In this document: one piece after another, positions 1-13,498 of the stretch
Layout: each line of letters begins with the position of its first letter
Numbering within the stretch: the first letter of the stretch is position 1
Assembly: GCF_014898055.3 (NCBI RefSeq)
Contig: NW_023601212.1
Coordinates: forward strand, 50,518,329-50,582,328
Direction of reading: 5' to 3'
DNA from: Talpa occidentalis
Taxonomy: Eukaryota; Chordata; Mammalia; Eulipotyphla; Talpidae
DNA: 64,000 bases
Notes under the pieces: model-generated
Databases searched by the model: none
Seen by the model: only the letters and a program-made list of their open reading frames with translations
Told to the model about the DNA's origin: nothing
Made by a program: the position numbers and the translations under genes

Positions 1-40
1 AATAAATAAATAAATCTTTAAAAAAAATAAATAAATAAAT
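1..40 (+). repeat. SINE 3' tail cut by the window edge
   Basis: The window opens with AATA repeats, then TCTTT and an A-run, the tail signature shared by the intact plus-strand SINEs here (for example 14546-14840). The body lies outside the window, so this is a partial element. Confidence 0.6.
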
Positions 41-3000
41 TTGAACTGGAACTTAAATAGAAATCTATGTTTCCCTGTGGTTCAGATTGATTCTGATAGG
101 GTTCTTAAGTTAAAGCATTCTTTTTACCAGCAAGAAATTATAAAGTGCTAAGAGGCTCCAAATGTCCAATATAAACACAAATTTAAAGGTATAACTTTAT
201 ACAATAAGCCTAGTATTGATTTGGAGACATCATTGGGGGTGATGATGTAATGAGATAGGAAAGACTTTGGCCTGCTTCCCTAATGAGGAGAGGAAACCAC
301 ATGGAGGCAAACTCTCCAGATAGAGTTACAGGGAATGGGTGAGGAGGTCAGGTCTTGGGATAACTGGGGATTCTGGGGAGACATCTGTGCCCTAAAAATG
401 GCCAATGTGGTAAGTGACCATATGGCAAGAGTCCCCAGCAGCCAAAGCTTCTGCATTACTAGAGCAGCTTCTCCTGGTGCCAGTGCCACAGAACTGGGAC
501 TGGACTTCAGAGGCGAAATAAGAATCACCCCACCCACTGCCAGAAGCCTGCTTTCTGCAATTTTGAATGGTAGCAAGGAAGCATTCAAGTGAATGCATTT
601 CCCCAAATTATTATTGCAGGCCTGGAAGTAGCTTGGAACATTTAAAATTCCTCAAATCCTATAAAACCACAGACTCTCTCAATAACACACAGTATCAAAT
701 GGCTTAAAAAAGAAAAAAGAAAATAATTTATGATTTACTGCTTTCATACGCTTTTTGAGGTATATGGGATCCTAATTAGTGTAAATTAGTATATTCTAAT
801 TTATTTTATGAGAGGGGTAAGGGAAAGATTATCATTGTCTTAAAACCTTCTGACATTAATATTCCACATTAACTTACTATTAAGGTATGCATTTAGCAAC
901 AAAGTTAAGCAAATAATTGCATAATAGTTTTAATAAAAAACTTGTTCTCATTACTTCTGTGAGTAAATATAGTGAGTGTTCAGCACATTCTGCCTTCTAG
1001 ATAATCTTTGTAAAAATCTGAGAAGGCCCTTGCTATTTCTGAACATAAGAGATATAGTGAAATCATCATTCTGCTGGGGATGGTTTGAATAGATCAACTC
1101 CTTTAGCTCCTGATTGGCTACATCCACTAGAAATATAGTTACAGCAGAACAAACATCAGACCCACTTTAGTCTATTTCATGTGATGGGAAAACTTGCTAT
1201 ATAGATTTTATTGACTCTAGACATAACTGAGAATAATGCCCAAACCACTTAGCAGTTGGCAAACAGAAGACAAAGAAAAAGGAAATGGCGGGGTGGGGTA
1301 GGGGAGCAGTTTAAAGAAAGGAGAGAAGGAATTGAGATGGGTAAACTAAAGTGAATTGAAGCTTTTTAGCATCCCTTCCCCCCTCAAATCCAACATATCT
1401 TGTTGTAAATTAGGAAAGTCAAACACCTGAAAATGTCAACACTTTTGTTTGAAGAGTATGGGAGTGATTTCATGACCTCCTGATTTCACACGGGGAGGGG
1501 CAGAGTACAGGCATAGCACACAGATCCTGCAATACTAGTTCATTCTTGTCATTAAAAACCAGGTAGATATGCTTCCCTGTGTCCCAGGCTAAATGATATC
1601 ACAAGCTGGCATCTGCAGTCATGTTTCTGTCACATCTTTAGGGATGCATCTGTACCTGGGCTTAAGCAATAGGTCAGCTGCTTGGGAAATGGAGACCATA
1701 TTTTCATAGGAAATTCATCAATCATTCATTTCACAGTTCTTGGACCTCTTTACACCTAATTCAGGTCTCTCCCAATTTTCTTTATGAAACAAGTTGTGTG
1801 ACGGTATTGGTTCCACCATGCATCATGTCTCCAGGAGCTGAACAGATGCACAATAGTCTAAGTGATGATGCGCAAGTCTGTAATTGAAGTGTCTGAAGTC
1901 ACGGCTGGGGTGACAGAGTGAGTTACTCTAACAAGGAAGTGCAAAGAGTAAGGAGTCTCCCACGGAAAAATATTCACTGTTCTCAGAAGAGGAAGCTTTA
2001 ACCATAGGGAAGGATATGAAGACAGCTCAAAGATGGGTGATGTTAAAACAGAGGGCTGATCTTGTCTCAGCTTCCCACAGCCTGACAACAGAAGCTATAT
2101 TAAGACGAAGGCTACTACATACCAGGGCCTGTACTTTAAAAAACACAAATGAGGTGGTACAATTAGAAGTTGCTTAAGGTCTCTGAGTTACCATGGACTA
2201 GAGTACATTAAAATTATTGGCCTATAGAATAACTTTTTAGGGGGCTGGTAGAGTTCATAATGAAAGCTGTGTAGGCTAAAAAATATAATAATAAACTATC
2301 AAAAAGAGAACATAGAAATTACTATATCTTTCCACTTCCTGTATGCATGAAAGTTATGCTTTTTTTAGTCCAGTTAGCTGTTTTCAGTTTAAAAGAGAAG
2401 ATGTATCTTACAAGTTATAAAATACAAGTTATAAAAAAGCTTGGGAGCAAATCAGTAGCATAGTAGGATGAACATAAGCTCAATAGGAGCCTTGGATTTC
2501 ATCACCTGTTTGAAGAATTCTTTGCAAGTGTATTTAATAGGTAAACCTTAATCTTAGACATATGTGTAATAAGAACTTACTAGGAGTTGCCATTTTTAAA
2601 AGAATCAATCTCCTTACTGACTAACTGCCCACACATCGCTGAGGTGATGACTGGTGAGAACAGTCTCTCATACTCAAACTCCTAACTCTGTGCACTAACC
2701 AACCCCAGAAAAAATGAGAAAAGCACCTTCATATGACCTGAAAATCAATGATGTTTCAAAAATTCTCATTCCAGAATAGGAAAAAAAAAAAAAAGAGAAA
2801 CTTTCAAAGAGAAGAACATCAATGAGAATGTGAGCTAAAGGTTTTTTTTTATTTTGGAGAGAAAGTGAGAACTTTTCTCATAATCTAAGAGGTACAGAAA
2901 AAAATGGTTAAACTTTTTAAGTGACATACCCTTTTAAAATTATACTGAAAGCCTTGAATACCAGAGTAATGTCTATAGACATAAAATTCTGCCACTCCAA

Positions 3001-3187
3001 ATTCTCTGACCCTAAGCCAAGATATTTTGATTTAGATGTCTGTGAAAAATCCTTCCAAAGCTAGCACGATGAATACTCTCAGTTACAAAATTAGATCAAA
3101 ATGAGTTCTGTGGGAAGTCTGCATTGGCCAATAAATAGAAAATCAGTGGGCTAATCCCAAAAGAGCAAAGAAAAAGAGATTACATTT
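41..3187. other. Unique-looking DNA, probably NIBAN1 intron 1
   Basis: I see no gene, recognisable repeat or RNA in this stretch. The short translated frames (up to 108 codons near 280-606) overlap one another on both strands and resemble no protein I know. By position it belongs to the first intron of the minus-strand gene whose exon 1 is at 30321-30375. Confidence 0.5.
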
Positions 3188-4187
3188 AAATTTTATTAAT
3201 GTTCTCAAATTAAAGAGCTTCCACACAGCAAAAGAGACAATAACAAAAACAACCCTACTGACTGGGAGAACATTTTTTGCACACAACACTAATGATAAAG
3301 GACTGATCACAAAAATCCACAAAGAGCTGATGAGACTCAACAAAAACAAAGAAAATAATCCAGTCAAAAAAATGGGCAGAAGAGCTAAAAAGAAACTTCT
3401 CCAGAGAGGAAATGCAAATGGCCAACAGGCATATGAAAAAATGTTCAACATCACTTGCAATCAGGGAAATGCAAATCAAAACTACCATGAGATACCATCT
3501 TACACCAATGAGAATGGCACATATCAAAAAAACTAGCAACAACAAATGTTGGCGAGGTTGCGGAGAAGAAGGAACTCTCCTGCACTGCTGGTAGGAGTGC
3601 AAACTGGTCCAACCACTATGGAGAGCTGTGTGGAGATTTCTTGACCTACCAAACATAGAGCTTCCATATGATCCAGCAATTCCACTCCTAGGTATTTACC
3701 CAAAGGACACAGAAACATCAATTCCAAAGAACACCTGCACCCCTAGGTTTATAGCAGCACTGTTTACAGTAGCTAAGCTTTGGAATCAACCCAAATGCCC
3801 AAAAATAGATGATTGGATCAAGAAGATGTGGTGCATATACACCGTGGAATATTACTCAGCATTCAAAAAAGATAAACACATGCCATTTGCAGCAACATGG
3901 ATGGCACTGGAAGGGATCATGCTCAGCGAAATAAGCCAGAAAGAAAAAGAAAAATACCAGATGGTCTCACTCATAGCAGGAATCTAGAAAACTTAAATAA
4001 GGGACCAGGAAAAAGAATATAAGAAAGAAAATATCAAAATCAACAAACAACTATGAACCAGAGACACTCTATGGGGGTGGGGGGCAGGGAAAGGAGGGCT
4101 TGGGGTCAAAATAAGGGGGTTGTAATTGTTTGGGGAATATAAAAATAAAATTTAAATTAAAAAAATAAATAAATTTTATTAATGTTC
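3188..4187 (+). mobile_element. 5'-truncated L1 with 17-bp TSD
   Basis: The element itself is about 3205-4170. It encodes the C-terminal part of L1 ORF2, in several frames because of small indels; the last open piece (3628-3987) ends in MVSLIAGI, as in the other young L1 copies here. A G-rich 3' UTR and an A-rich tail follow. The 17-bp sequence AAATTTTATTAATGTTC flanks it at 3188-3204 and 4171-4187, showing L1-type target-primed insertion. It is not functional: EN and most of RT are absent. It lies antisense to the inferred NIBAN1 intron. Confidence 0.92.
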
Positions 4188-5254
4188 AGACTTAAATTTA
4201 ATTTTTAAAATGGTCATCCTTTGGGATTAATACTGGCCCCTGATCACTGGCAACTTTATATAGTAATCCATCAATGCCATTTGCAGGAGACAAATTTTTA
4301 GTTCTTAATAGAAGCTGAGAGATTGTATTTGTAAAGCCTGCAAATGTTAATGCTGAATAACACAGTGAAAACCAACTATGCTGTTTAGAAATTGACCACA
4401 TATCTTGCTGCTTGAATATTTGCAACTTGCTAAGGAAATGCAGTGTAGCAAGTCAAAGCCAATAACTCGGCAACTGCAAATTACTATTCAAAAATAACTT
4501 CCAAGATCTTTACTCATATAGTTAGTGGGATCTTATACAAAGCAATTAACTTTAAAAATACTTATTAAGTGCTAAATTTTCTATCACACTGTACTAGACA
4601 TTGTAGGTGACACAGAAGTATGATTCACTAGGGAAGAATAGACCCAAAAGTGGGGATAGGGAAGCACAGGATATCCAGTTTATCACGAAAATAGAGGTAG
4701 GTAAAAAAGATGATCTTCTAAAAAGAAACATGAACACCTAAGTGGGGAGAGCCTATACTTCTAATACATAAACAATGATGTAAATCAATGTTACCTCAAT
4801 AAATAAATGTATAGACAGATATTTTTACATATAAATAGATATATATATATAAAGAAATATGGGGAAATCATGTACTGCATTTATCCCTGCACATTATTCA
4901 GCAACCACAACGCAGTTACCGCTATGAAAACTACTGCTAGTCAATCAAGATCATGTACATGAAACACCATGGAATCACATCCAAGAAGACACCAAAGCAC
5001 AGCTAGAATAAGAAATCTTCTATTGTTCTGGTAGGAAAAGGGTGGCTGAAGTTCACCACTCTCATTTAGGATTCTGTGCAGATCAGATACAGCCAGTGTT
5101 GCTTGCTGTCCATCTTTCTGGTGACTATTTCTGGAATATAGTAGTCTACTGAAACACATTAAGCCCACTAACTCATGATTCAGTCCTGGGGTGTACATGG
5201 GAAGGAACCACGTTGTGAGGAGACAAAAGCAGTATCATTTGTATTTAAGAAGTC
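4188..5254. other. No recognised feature
   Basis: AT-rich sequence with a short run of TA dinucleotides near 4840-4853. I see no coding or RNA signal. Confidence 0.5.
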
Positions 5255-6425
5255 ACAGGTTGTATGTTTATTGCAGCAATATTCTACAATAGGTAAAACC
5301 TGGAAAGAACCTAAATGCCCAAAAATAGATGACTGGATCAGGAAGCTGTGGTATATATACACAATGGAATATTATTCAGCAATCAAAAAAAGATAAACTT
5401 ATAGCAAGAATATGGGGGAACTAAATAAGATATCAGTGTAAAAAAATAATAACAGTACAAAACACAACAAAGCAAAAACAGACAACTATAAATCAGAGAC
5501 ATCCTGCAGAGGAGGAAGAGGGAGAGGGATCAGAGGGAGGGAGGGAGGAGCACAGGGGACTGAGGTGATGGTGCACTGGTGCATTGATGAAGGAAACTCT
5601 GTGGGGACTATCCATAGATAGTGAGGGGAAGCAAATATTGTTTAAAAATGAACAGCCATATGAAAAAATGTTCAACATCACTTGTAATCAGGGAAATGCA
5701 AATCAAAACTACCATGAGATACCATCTTACACCAGTGAGAATGGCACATATTTAAAAAACTAGCAACAACAAATGTTGGCGAGGTTGTGGAGAAAAAGGA
5801 ACTCTTCTGCACTGTTGGTGGGAATGCAAACTGGTCCAACCACTATGGAGAGCTGTGTAGAGATTTCTTGACCTACTAAACATAGAGCTTCCATATGATC
5901 CAGCAATTCCACTCCTAGGTATTTACCCAAAGGACACAGAAACATCAATTCCAAAGAACACCTGCACCCCTAGGTTTATAGCAGCACTGTTTACAGTAGC
6001 TAAGCTTTGGAATCAACCCAAATGCCCAAAAATAGATGACTGGATCAAGAAGATGTGGTACATATATACCATGGAATATTACTCAGCATTCAAAAAAGAT
6101 AAACACATACAATTTGCAGCAACATAGATGGCACTGGAAGGGATCATGCTCAGCGAAATAAGCCAGAAAGAAAAAGAAAAATACCGATGGTCTCACTCAT
6201 AGCAGGAATCTAGAAAACTTAAATAAGGGACCAGGAAAATGAATAACTATAAGAAAGTGAATATCAAAATCAACAAAAAATTATGAACCAGAGACACTTT
6301 TTGGGGGTTGGGGGGCGGGAGGGGAGGGATTGGGGTCAGAATGGGGGGTTGCAATTGTATGGGGAATATAAAAATAAAATTTATTATTTAAAAAAAATGA
6401 ACAATGATGTAAAAAATTTAAAAAA
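5255..6425 (+). mobile_element. Old L1 3' end, split by a younger L1
   Basis: The part at 5255-5654 matches the L1 ORF2 end (the [27 protein letters not shown] peptide region at 5310-5396) and a purine-rich 3' UTR. It is close to the 3' UTR of the old L1 at 37.0-43.5 kb. The tail resumes at about 6393-6425 after the younger insertion. Its divergence from the young copies makes it an older layer. Confidence 0.75.
5655..6392 (+). mobile_element. Young 5'-truncated L1 inside an older L1
   Basis: It starts in the ORF2 segment GCCATATGAAAAAATG and runs to the G-rich 3' UTR and A-tail. AAAAATGAACA flanks it at 5644-5654 and 6393-6403, marking a target duplication within the tail of the older L1. 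ORF2 is broken, for instance by an in-frame stop after GCAGCAACA near 6126. Confidence 0.85.
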
Positions 6426-6954
6426 TTAATTATTAAAAGAAAGTCGCAGGTTGGAGACTAAAAGACCCAGGAGCACAAGTGGGGTCCTTATATCTCTTCC
6501 TCTCAGACTTTGGAAATTGGGAGAGTGAACACCTAACAATAAAGAGGTCGTTGGCAAGTAGGATGTCCTGGCAAATAACTGATACCTTTAGGTACTGCAA
6601 TGATAGACTTTGGGTAGGGTTGGAGTACATCTGATGCAGACAGGAAGAAAAGCTTAGAGATCATCAGATACTCTTTATATTGTATATGGAAGAAGAGAAA
6701 ACTAAATTCTCAAAGTCCTGAAGCCAGTTACCAGAAAATCCTATAATGCCATGAGAAAAAGATGAGTTCAGGAGAAGCCAGGAGTCTCCTGTAAGAAAAC
6801 AGTCAAGTTCTCCTGCTGCCATGGCCCAACTTGCACCCCAGTACAAAGAGACTTGGAAGGAGATATGCAGGGAAGCTGCTTTCCTGGAACTTGGCAGAGA
6901 CAAAGGCAGCCATTATCCTGATTTCATGATGGATTATTTGGTACATCTTGAACT
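6426..6954. other. No recognised feature
   Basis: Unique-looking intronic sequence with only short chance frames (up to 79 codons, minus strand). Confidence 0.45.
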
Positions 6955-7205
6955 CTGACTCTTCTCTTTGTTCCAGATTTGCCTGGTCCTTTTTGCCCCC
7001 TGTCCATGGTTCCCTACCAGATGATGCATTAGACTTGTGACAAGCTTTGGGGCCTCAGGAGTCCCAATTTGGGCTGACTCTGTTTGGTTGCATTTGCCCA
7101 CAAGGTAATGGATAATTTTTGGTGTTTTATTGGGAAACTCATATTAGGAATATTTTCTCTTCTCTTCCCTCTCTGTGCATACCAATTCTATTAAAGAACT
7201 CACAC
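6955..7205 (+). mobile_element. LTR 3' fragment (same family as 59502-60104)
   Basis: It shares the ordered blocks CCAGATTTGCCTGG, GACTTGTGACAAGCTTT, a TGCATTTGCCCA-like block, TTTATTGGGAAACT and ATTCTATTAAAG with the fuller LTRs at 13503-14090 (inverse), 51254-51958 and 59502-60104. The 5' half is absent and no TSD was found. This is an old endogenous retrovirus remnant with no coding capacity. Confidence 0.7.
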
Positions 7206-8212
7206 TAAATAAAAAAATCAACTGGGAAAAGTTTTCAAAATGATATTCATAGTTGTATGAGACCAGAAGAGAGCATGGGAGCCTGAAAATAAAGTGATAG
7301 ATATAATCTAGTAGTCATTACTGGGAGTTGGTAGTATTCCAAAGAAATATTTGTGATGAAGGGAGGTAAAGAAATAGTACTGTGTGAAAATCCATGAATC
7401 CAGATGGTAAGGAAATAAAGAGCCATTCAAATGAGGATTAAATGAGAGGAAAAGATATCATATTGTTGATAAAATTGATATTCACAAAGTATCTAGCTTA
7501 ACGGAAGAAATGGATGATGTGTTCCTAATTTTGTTTACAATGCTGGCGTAGAGGCCCGAAACAGTTCGGGTGGAAAACTTCAATTGCACAAATATTTGAC
7601 TGGAGGACTCTAAACTAAAAGCAAAATGTCTGCAAAATCCCTGCATGGACTGGATAGCAGTTTTATTTCTTTGTAGAGACATAACCAGGGGAATAGTTCC
7701 TTGGATTTAAATCTTAACAACAAAGAGATAGCAGCTAGTGAAGTGAAATGACCCTTAGGTAAAAGCAATCATGTCATTTTAGCATATGACAGAAGCCCGT
7801 TCCATCATGCTGCACTCACCCAAGGGTTTTCATCCACTATCTTTGTAAAATGTATTTGCTAATAATTCAGGACTCAAGTTCAATGGTGTATTCTCTAGTA
7901 CCTCTGATCCATCTGCTAGGTTGTGTGCTTATCGAACGTCTGTTGTGTTTCCTTCCAAATATACTCATACTAATTGTGATTTAAATTTAAATATAACTTA
8001 AATTAAATATTATACAACTGACTAAATATTAGTGCAAAAGGAAAAGAATGGTTATTAGTTAAATTAAATGTTTTGGAATATTTTGATAAAAGTTCTACAC
8101 AAAGTGTTAGATGTAGGAAATTCAAGTATTATTTGCACATAACTCAAACAATGTAGTGAAGTGATTTTCATAGTTTGGAAAATGAACTGAAAACAGTGTT
8201 TTGAAATATCAA

Positions 8213-8247
<35 letters not shown>

Positions 8248-8538
8248 AAGATGGATTCTGTGATTCAAAACGGATTTTGTGATCAAATTTCTTTATAAGA
8301 TCTTGCTCAACTGAAATCAAAACTGAAAATTATAGATGATGCAAAAATGACAATGTGGCACTCTAATCAATTTTTAAATAAAGGCCTTTGCCCTGCAAAA
8401 GATTGCTGAATGAATATTTGTTTCATTAGCACACTTTAAGTGAAAATAAGATATTCTAGGTACGTCTATCTTTTTGTGTTTTGCCACGTTAACTACCTTT
8501 TTGATTAATTATCAAACTCCACCCCAATAGTGATAGAT
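7206..8538. other. No gene; contains a (TA)n microsatellite
   Basis: AT-rich DNA with no coding signal. A pure TA run of about 28 bp lies at 8216-8243. Confidence 0.5.
8216..8243. repeat. (TA)14 microsatellite
   Basis: Uninterrupted TA dinucleotides, seen directly. Confidence 0.95.
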
Positions 8539-9021
8539 AAAAGGTTTCTGTTCTGAAACATCAATTCCAAAGAGCACCTGCACCCCTATGTTTATAGCAG
8601 CACTATTTACAATAGCTAAGCTTTGGAAACAACTCAAATGCCCAAAAATAGATGACTGGATCAAGACGATGTGGTCCATATACACCATGGAATATTACTC
8701 AGCATTCAAAAATGATAAACACATGCAATTTGCAGCAACATGGATGGCACTGGAAGGGATCATGCTCAGCAAAATAAGCCAGAAAGAAAAAGAAAAATAC
8801 CGGATTGGTCTCACTCATAGCAGGAATCTAGAAAACTTAAATAAGGGACCAGGAAAATGAATGACTATAAGAAAGTGAAAATCAAAATCAACGAAAACTA
8901 TGAACCAGAGACACTCTATGGGGGATAGGGGGCGGGAGGGGAGGGATTGGGGTCAAAATAAGGGGGTTGCAATTGTATGGGGAATATAAAAATAAAATAA
9001 AATAAAAAGGTTTCTGTTCTG
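8539..9021 (+). mobile_element. Short 5'-truncated L1 with 17-bp TSD
   Basis: The element is 8556-9004 and holds only the last 80 or so ORF2 codons plus the 3' UTR. AAAAGGTTTCTGTTCTG occurs at 8539-8555 and again at 9005-9021, an exact target duplication. Many of its base changes differ from the neighbouring young copies, so it is an independent insertion. Confidence 0.93.
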
Positions 9022-9251
9022 TCTTCTTAATAGTCAAGAAAGGGATGTTAAAAATATGATGATAAACCCTGAACTTCAGAAGGCAGATGTCAAAAGACTC
9101 AACAGAAACAGAATCATGACTCTGGAGCAAGAGATTCTGAAAGAGGGCTGGGTAGCACCCATCTGTGCACACAGTGTGCAATTCTGTCAGCACAGTCACA
9201 GATTGTGATTCCACCAAGGAAGGGATGACCTGGGTCCTTACATAGTTCTAT

Positions 9252-9546
9252 CAAGACCTCTATTTTTTTTTTTTTTTAGATTTATTTATTTATTTATTTA
9301 TACAAGCACTGGGTACAGTCAGAAGCTCAGGAGGGTGAGAGAATTCACCACAGCCACAGTGGGGAACAGAACAGGCAGACTGACAAAGTACACTGCTGAG
9401 GGGAGCAACGGGCATGGCAGGAGAGGTCTGCATGCCATGTGGGACCCTTGCCCGTGGCCAGGGATCGAATTGGTGCTGCAGAGGCTGCGGGCAAATTCAC
9501 AGGCCAGTGCTCAACTGCTGCACCACTGAAGAGCCCCAAGACCTCT
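9252..9546 (-). mobile_element. tRNA-headed SINE, type A
   Basis: On the minus strand the body runs from the tRNA-like head (A-box region near 9530) to the AAATAAATAAATCT tail and A-run at 9262-9280. CAAGACCTCT at 9252-9261 and 9537-9546 is the TSD. The head retains a box-B-like GGGATCGAAT complement. Non-coding. Confidence 0.92.
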
Positions 9547-9934
9547 GATTTTGAAAGGGTGGAATGAAAAATAGAAACGGGGCTCCCCCAGAACAAATAT
9601 GAGTGATGGGGTTTCTCCAAAAATAATGAGATTGAGAACAATAACTATAAGAATACCAAAAAGTAGCTTTTAGGTACGTTAGAAACAAAAAGGGATTTGA
9701 TCCCAGGTTTTGGCTTAAAACAAAAAAACAGAAATACAAGAAAGAGATAAGCCAAATGTTTGGGGACCGTCACCTGATGTTCAGAGACAAAGACATGATG
9801 CAATAACACAGGAAAAGAATAACTGACTCACTATTATTTTTGTCCTTGTCTTCTCTTCTAAGAATTATCATTTTTGGACTTAAAATAGTAGACTAAATAT
9901 GGTAAGAGTAAAAGACCCAAGATCAGTGAAGAGA
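9547..9934. other. No recognised feature
   Basis: I see no gene or repeat I can name in this stretch. Confidence 0.4.
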
Positions 9935-10735
9935 TTTAAAATGAGCAGTATGGCATATGAAAACATGTATTAGGGAAATGTAAGTCAAAAGACAATGTGA
10001 TATCACTTTACATGTGCCAGAATGCTATTATCAAAAAGATAAGAAACAAGTGTTGCAGGATGTAGAGAAAGGAACACTTGTGCTCTGTTGATGGGAATGT
10101 AGACTGTACAACCACTATGGAAAACAGCATACAGTTTCCTCCAAAAATTAAGAATAGCACTACCGTGTAATCCAGCTATTCCATTTCTGGGTATTTACCC
10201 AAAGAATGTGAAAACACTAATTAAAAAAGATGTATGTACCAATATTTTCACTGTAGCATTATTTTCAATAGCCAACGTACGGAAACAACCAAATTGCCCA
10301 TTGATGGATGAATGGATAAAGAAGATTCCATTAGCATATACACAATGGAATATTACTCAACAATTTTTAAAAAAGATGAAATCTTGTCATGTGCAACAAA
10401 CACCATGGATGGACCTAAAAAGTATAGTGCTAAGTGAAATGAGTCAGAGAAAGACAAACAACGTAAATACTGTATGACTTCACTCCATGTGGAAGATAAA
10501 GCAACAAAACAAATTAACAACAAAAAATACAAACTCTAAGATTATAAGAACAAAACTATGGTTACCAGACAGAGGGAATGGGGTGGATAAATCAGGTAAA
10601 TTGGTCATTCATATAATGGTAGATGGAGACTGAAGTTTTGATAAGGATCATAATATGCATATACAGATGTTGACTTACAATGCTGTGCATCTGAAACCGA
10701 TATGTTGTAAACCAATGTTACATCAATAAAAAATT
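9935..10735 (+). mobile_element. Ancient L1 3' end
   Basis: Diverged L1 ORF2 C-terminal sequence: the peptide at 10208-10477 keeps the FTVALFSIANVRKQPNCP and YTQWNITQ landmarks. A 3' UTR follows, ending in ACATCAATAAAAAATTAAAA. It differs strongly from the young L1 copies, so it is an older (L1M-like) family. No TSD was recognised. Confidence 0.8.
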
Positions 10736-11389
10736 AAAATAAATTTCAAAATATAGATAAACTGAGCAGCAGGATGTTGTAAAATAACCACACTCCAATG
10801 TACTAAGAAAATTCACAAATAAGATGCACAAGCTATTGTCTACAAGTAAAGTTGAATAGACAAATGAAGATCCTATTCTCAAAAGAAAGAATGAATGCAG
10901 ATTGTGTAACCTGTAAGCCTTTGAGCCTAATTTCAATAACAAAAAATATAGAATCAATATTAATGGGATGCTTTAAATTTTCAAAATAAAAAAAAATCAT
11001 AAAAAGTATCTGTTCAAACTAAAAGTCACTATCAATGTATTGGTGAATTAATAGAGACCTTTCTTTTAAAAAGCAGTATCAAAACCAGAATGACTGCTGT
11101 TGCAGGTGGGTGGGCATTTATTCTCCACTCTTCTTCTGGTACCACAGAAGAAGAGATTTTTCTAAAGAAGAATTTAGAGTTCAAGACAAAGAAATTCATT
11201 GTTTCTCCTATCTTGCTTTCTGCTGGAGCAAATGACATGAGGGCAAAGCCTCTGTTATCTTTGTAAAAGCATGACAGCTTTTGGAATTGAATGAGTCTAA
11301 CAAGTTGAAATACACAAAAAGGCACTAGTGATGGAGAACCAACTATGATTGTAGGGTGCTAGAGTAACTTATATGAGGAGCTTATAATA
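10736..11389. other. No recognised feature
   Basis: AT-rich sequence with no coding signal that I recognise. Confidence 0.4.
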
Positions 11390-11612
11390 GGCAAATCCAC
11401 AGACAAAAATAAATTAGAGGTTAACATCTAATGGCTACAGAGTTCACACTGGGGATGATGAAAAGTTCTGGGTATCAATAATGGTGATGAGTATACAATA
11501 ACATGAATGTATTTAATGCCACTGAATTGCGTACTTAACAATGTTAACCCATTTAACAATGGTTAAAATGATACATAGGTTTTGTATATTTTCCACAATA
11601 AAGGGAAACAGG
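11390..11612 (+). mobile_element. Ancient L1 3' UTR fragment
   Basis: The blocks GGGGATGATGAAAAGTTCTG, TTAATGCCACTGAATTG and ATTTTCCACAATAAA, in this order, are typical of the 3' end of old mammalian L1M elements. There is no coding capacity. Confidence 0.7.
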
Positions 11613-12479
11613 TATCTAGCTTTGATCAAACACATGTGGGTTTGAATCCCAGATTTTTATAGGTTGAATTCCCTTCTAAACACACAGGAGCGTGGGTGCT
11701 GATCAAGGGCCCCTAACCAGGGACTTGGCCACGGCAGGGCAAGAAAGGGTGGCAGAGCGCCTGGCCCAGGAGCTAAGTGTGAGCCAAGAGACAGTGATGG
11801 ATCTAGAAAGTATTCAATCCTGGCACAGTTCAGTAACAAAATAACTGTCCAAATATGGATTGATTGGCTTTAGGAGATAATCAAGAATTTCCTGTTACTT
11901 GACTTATTGAAAACTGTTCATAGGATTAGTAAGAGCATTTGACCATAAGATGATCTTTAATTTCCCTTCCAAAGGGAAAGCAGGTAGTGTTTATCCCTTT
12001 ACTATAATCTCCTTAGACTGTAAGTAATATACAGTAATGCCCCCAAATAGTGGTGAAGTGGAAAGGAACAAGAATATAAAACGCCTCTCAGATTATTGGG
12101 TTATTCAACCTACTCTTAGATAAGCACAATCAGGTATTCAACAATATGTAATAACAAGAAGAAAAGATCCCTAGGAACAAGAATTTTCACATACAATAAT
12201 TATAAAATGCACTTACGGAATTTTTTTCAACAGAGGCCTAATTATTGATATATCTAGTATTTAGGGCTAATTCAGGTGCAGTTCTGTTTGAAAGAGGCCT
12301 AGAGTCTATTAATTCCTATTCAATTAATATTTATTCATAAAACAAGTATTGAGGGTGGGGATTATGGAATACAAAGGGGGTAGGAAAATGAATAAGATAA
12401 AATATCTGCTCCCAAGAGTTCAGGGTAGTTACTGAATTCCAGAGATTCAGGAATTGAGTGTGGCTGATATATTGCTCAC
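11613..12479. other. No recognised feature
   Basis: A modestly GC-rich patch lies at 11690-11800 (a 60-codon minus frame), but there is no start context, splice pattern or homology I recognise. Confidence 0.4.
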
Positions 12480-12760
12480 TTATTATGCCTTTCTTTTAAT
12501 GCTATTGTTTCTAAAATTGCTTATATTCTTTGACATCTATGAAATATATCTAAGGAAATAATCAAGAGGTACATAAATATTTATGCATTAGGATGCTCAC
12601 TAAAATATTATTTATAATAATGAAAGTTTGAAAATGAGCTACATGTCCAACAAGAAGAGAATGGTAAAATAAATTATACAATGTATGGAAACTAGAGTTA
12701 GTTCTCCACCATCAATAAAACGTATGCTTTAGATGAATACTTAGTGATTTAGGGAATTTT
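12480..12760 (+). mobile_element. Possible old LINE remnant
   Basis: The blocks AAGGAAATAATCAAGAGGTA, ATTATTTATAATAATGAAA and ATGTCCAACAAGAAGAGAAT resemble the tail region of ancient LINEs. The family is not certain. Confidence 0.4.
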
Positions 12761-13177
12761 TTTGATATAATGTGGTGTAGCAATACACAGATTCATATTC
12801 AAAATATATGACCCAAATTTTGTTTTTAATGTGCGTATGTATATATATATATAGATATATGAAACATTGACAGAAAAAGGAGTAAAATAGAGATAAAAAA
12901 GAAATAGCATTATTTAACAATAATTGAAGGATTGTGGATAATGTATTTATTTTCCTTATATTTTCTTCTTGATTTTGCAGTAATACATAGTTAGAATTAA
13001 CTTTCATTTAATGTTTTAATTAAAAATTATAGTGTTCACTATTTCTCCCTAATTTTTGTCTTAAAAATCTTCTGGGTTTACAGAACTCCTGACATGTGGC
13101 AAGAGATTTGCCTTAGTTTTTTCTCTGAAGTTTGATTGTTGTTCAAAGAAACTGATCTATAATCAAATCAAGAATAG

Positions 13178-13320
13178 CTATCATTTATTGAATCTTGATT
13201 TTCATCCAGCACAATACATGCATGATATAAAATTCACAATAAAATGTCAAGTAGTTGGTATTGCCCCATTTTACATAAGAAGAAACTGAGGTTCGCGAGC
13301 TACATAATTCGTGTAAAGAC
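13178..13320 (-). mobile_element. MIR fragment
   Basis: The order GCCCCATTTTACATAAGAAG then AAACTGAGG is the inverse of the MIR core region. Ancient tRNA-derived SINE, diverged and partial. Confidence 0.6.
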
Positions 13321-13498
13321 CTGGCTGCTTTTACACACTTTCCATTGTACTCCACGGTCCCCCAAATCTCCCTTCTGCTTGCCTGATCAACAGTAGGTTT
13401 AAGTGAAGATACAAGATAGTATCTTCCCTCTCAAAACAGAGTCATTCATTATTAACTTGTGACAGTGCTTTCTTTCAGATTAATTATCAAAAATTGAG

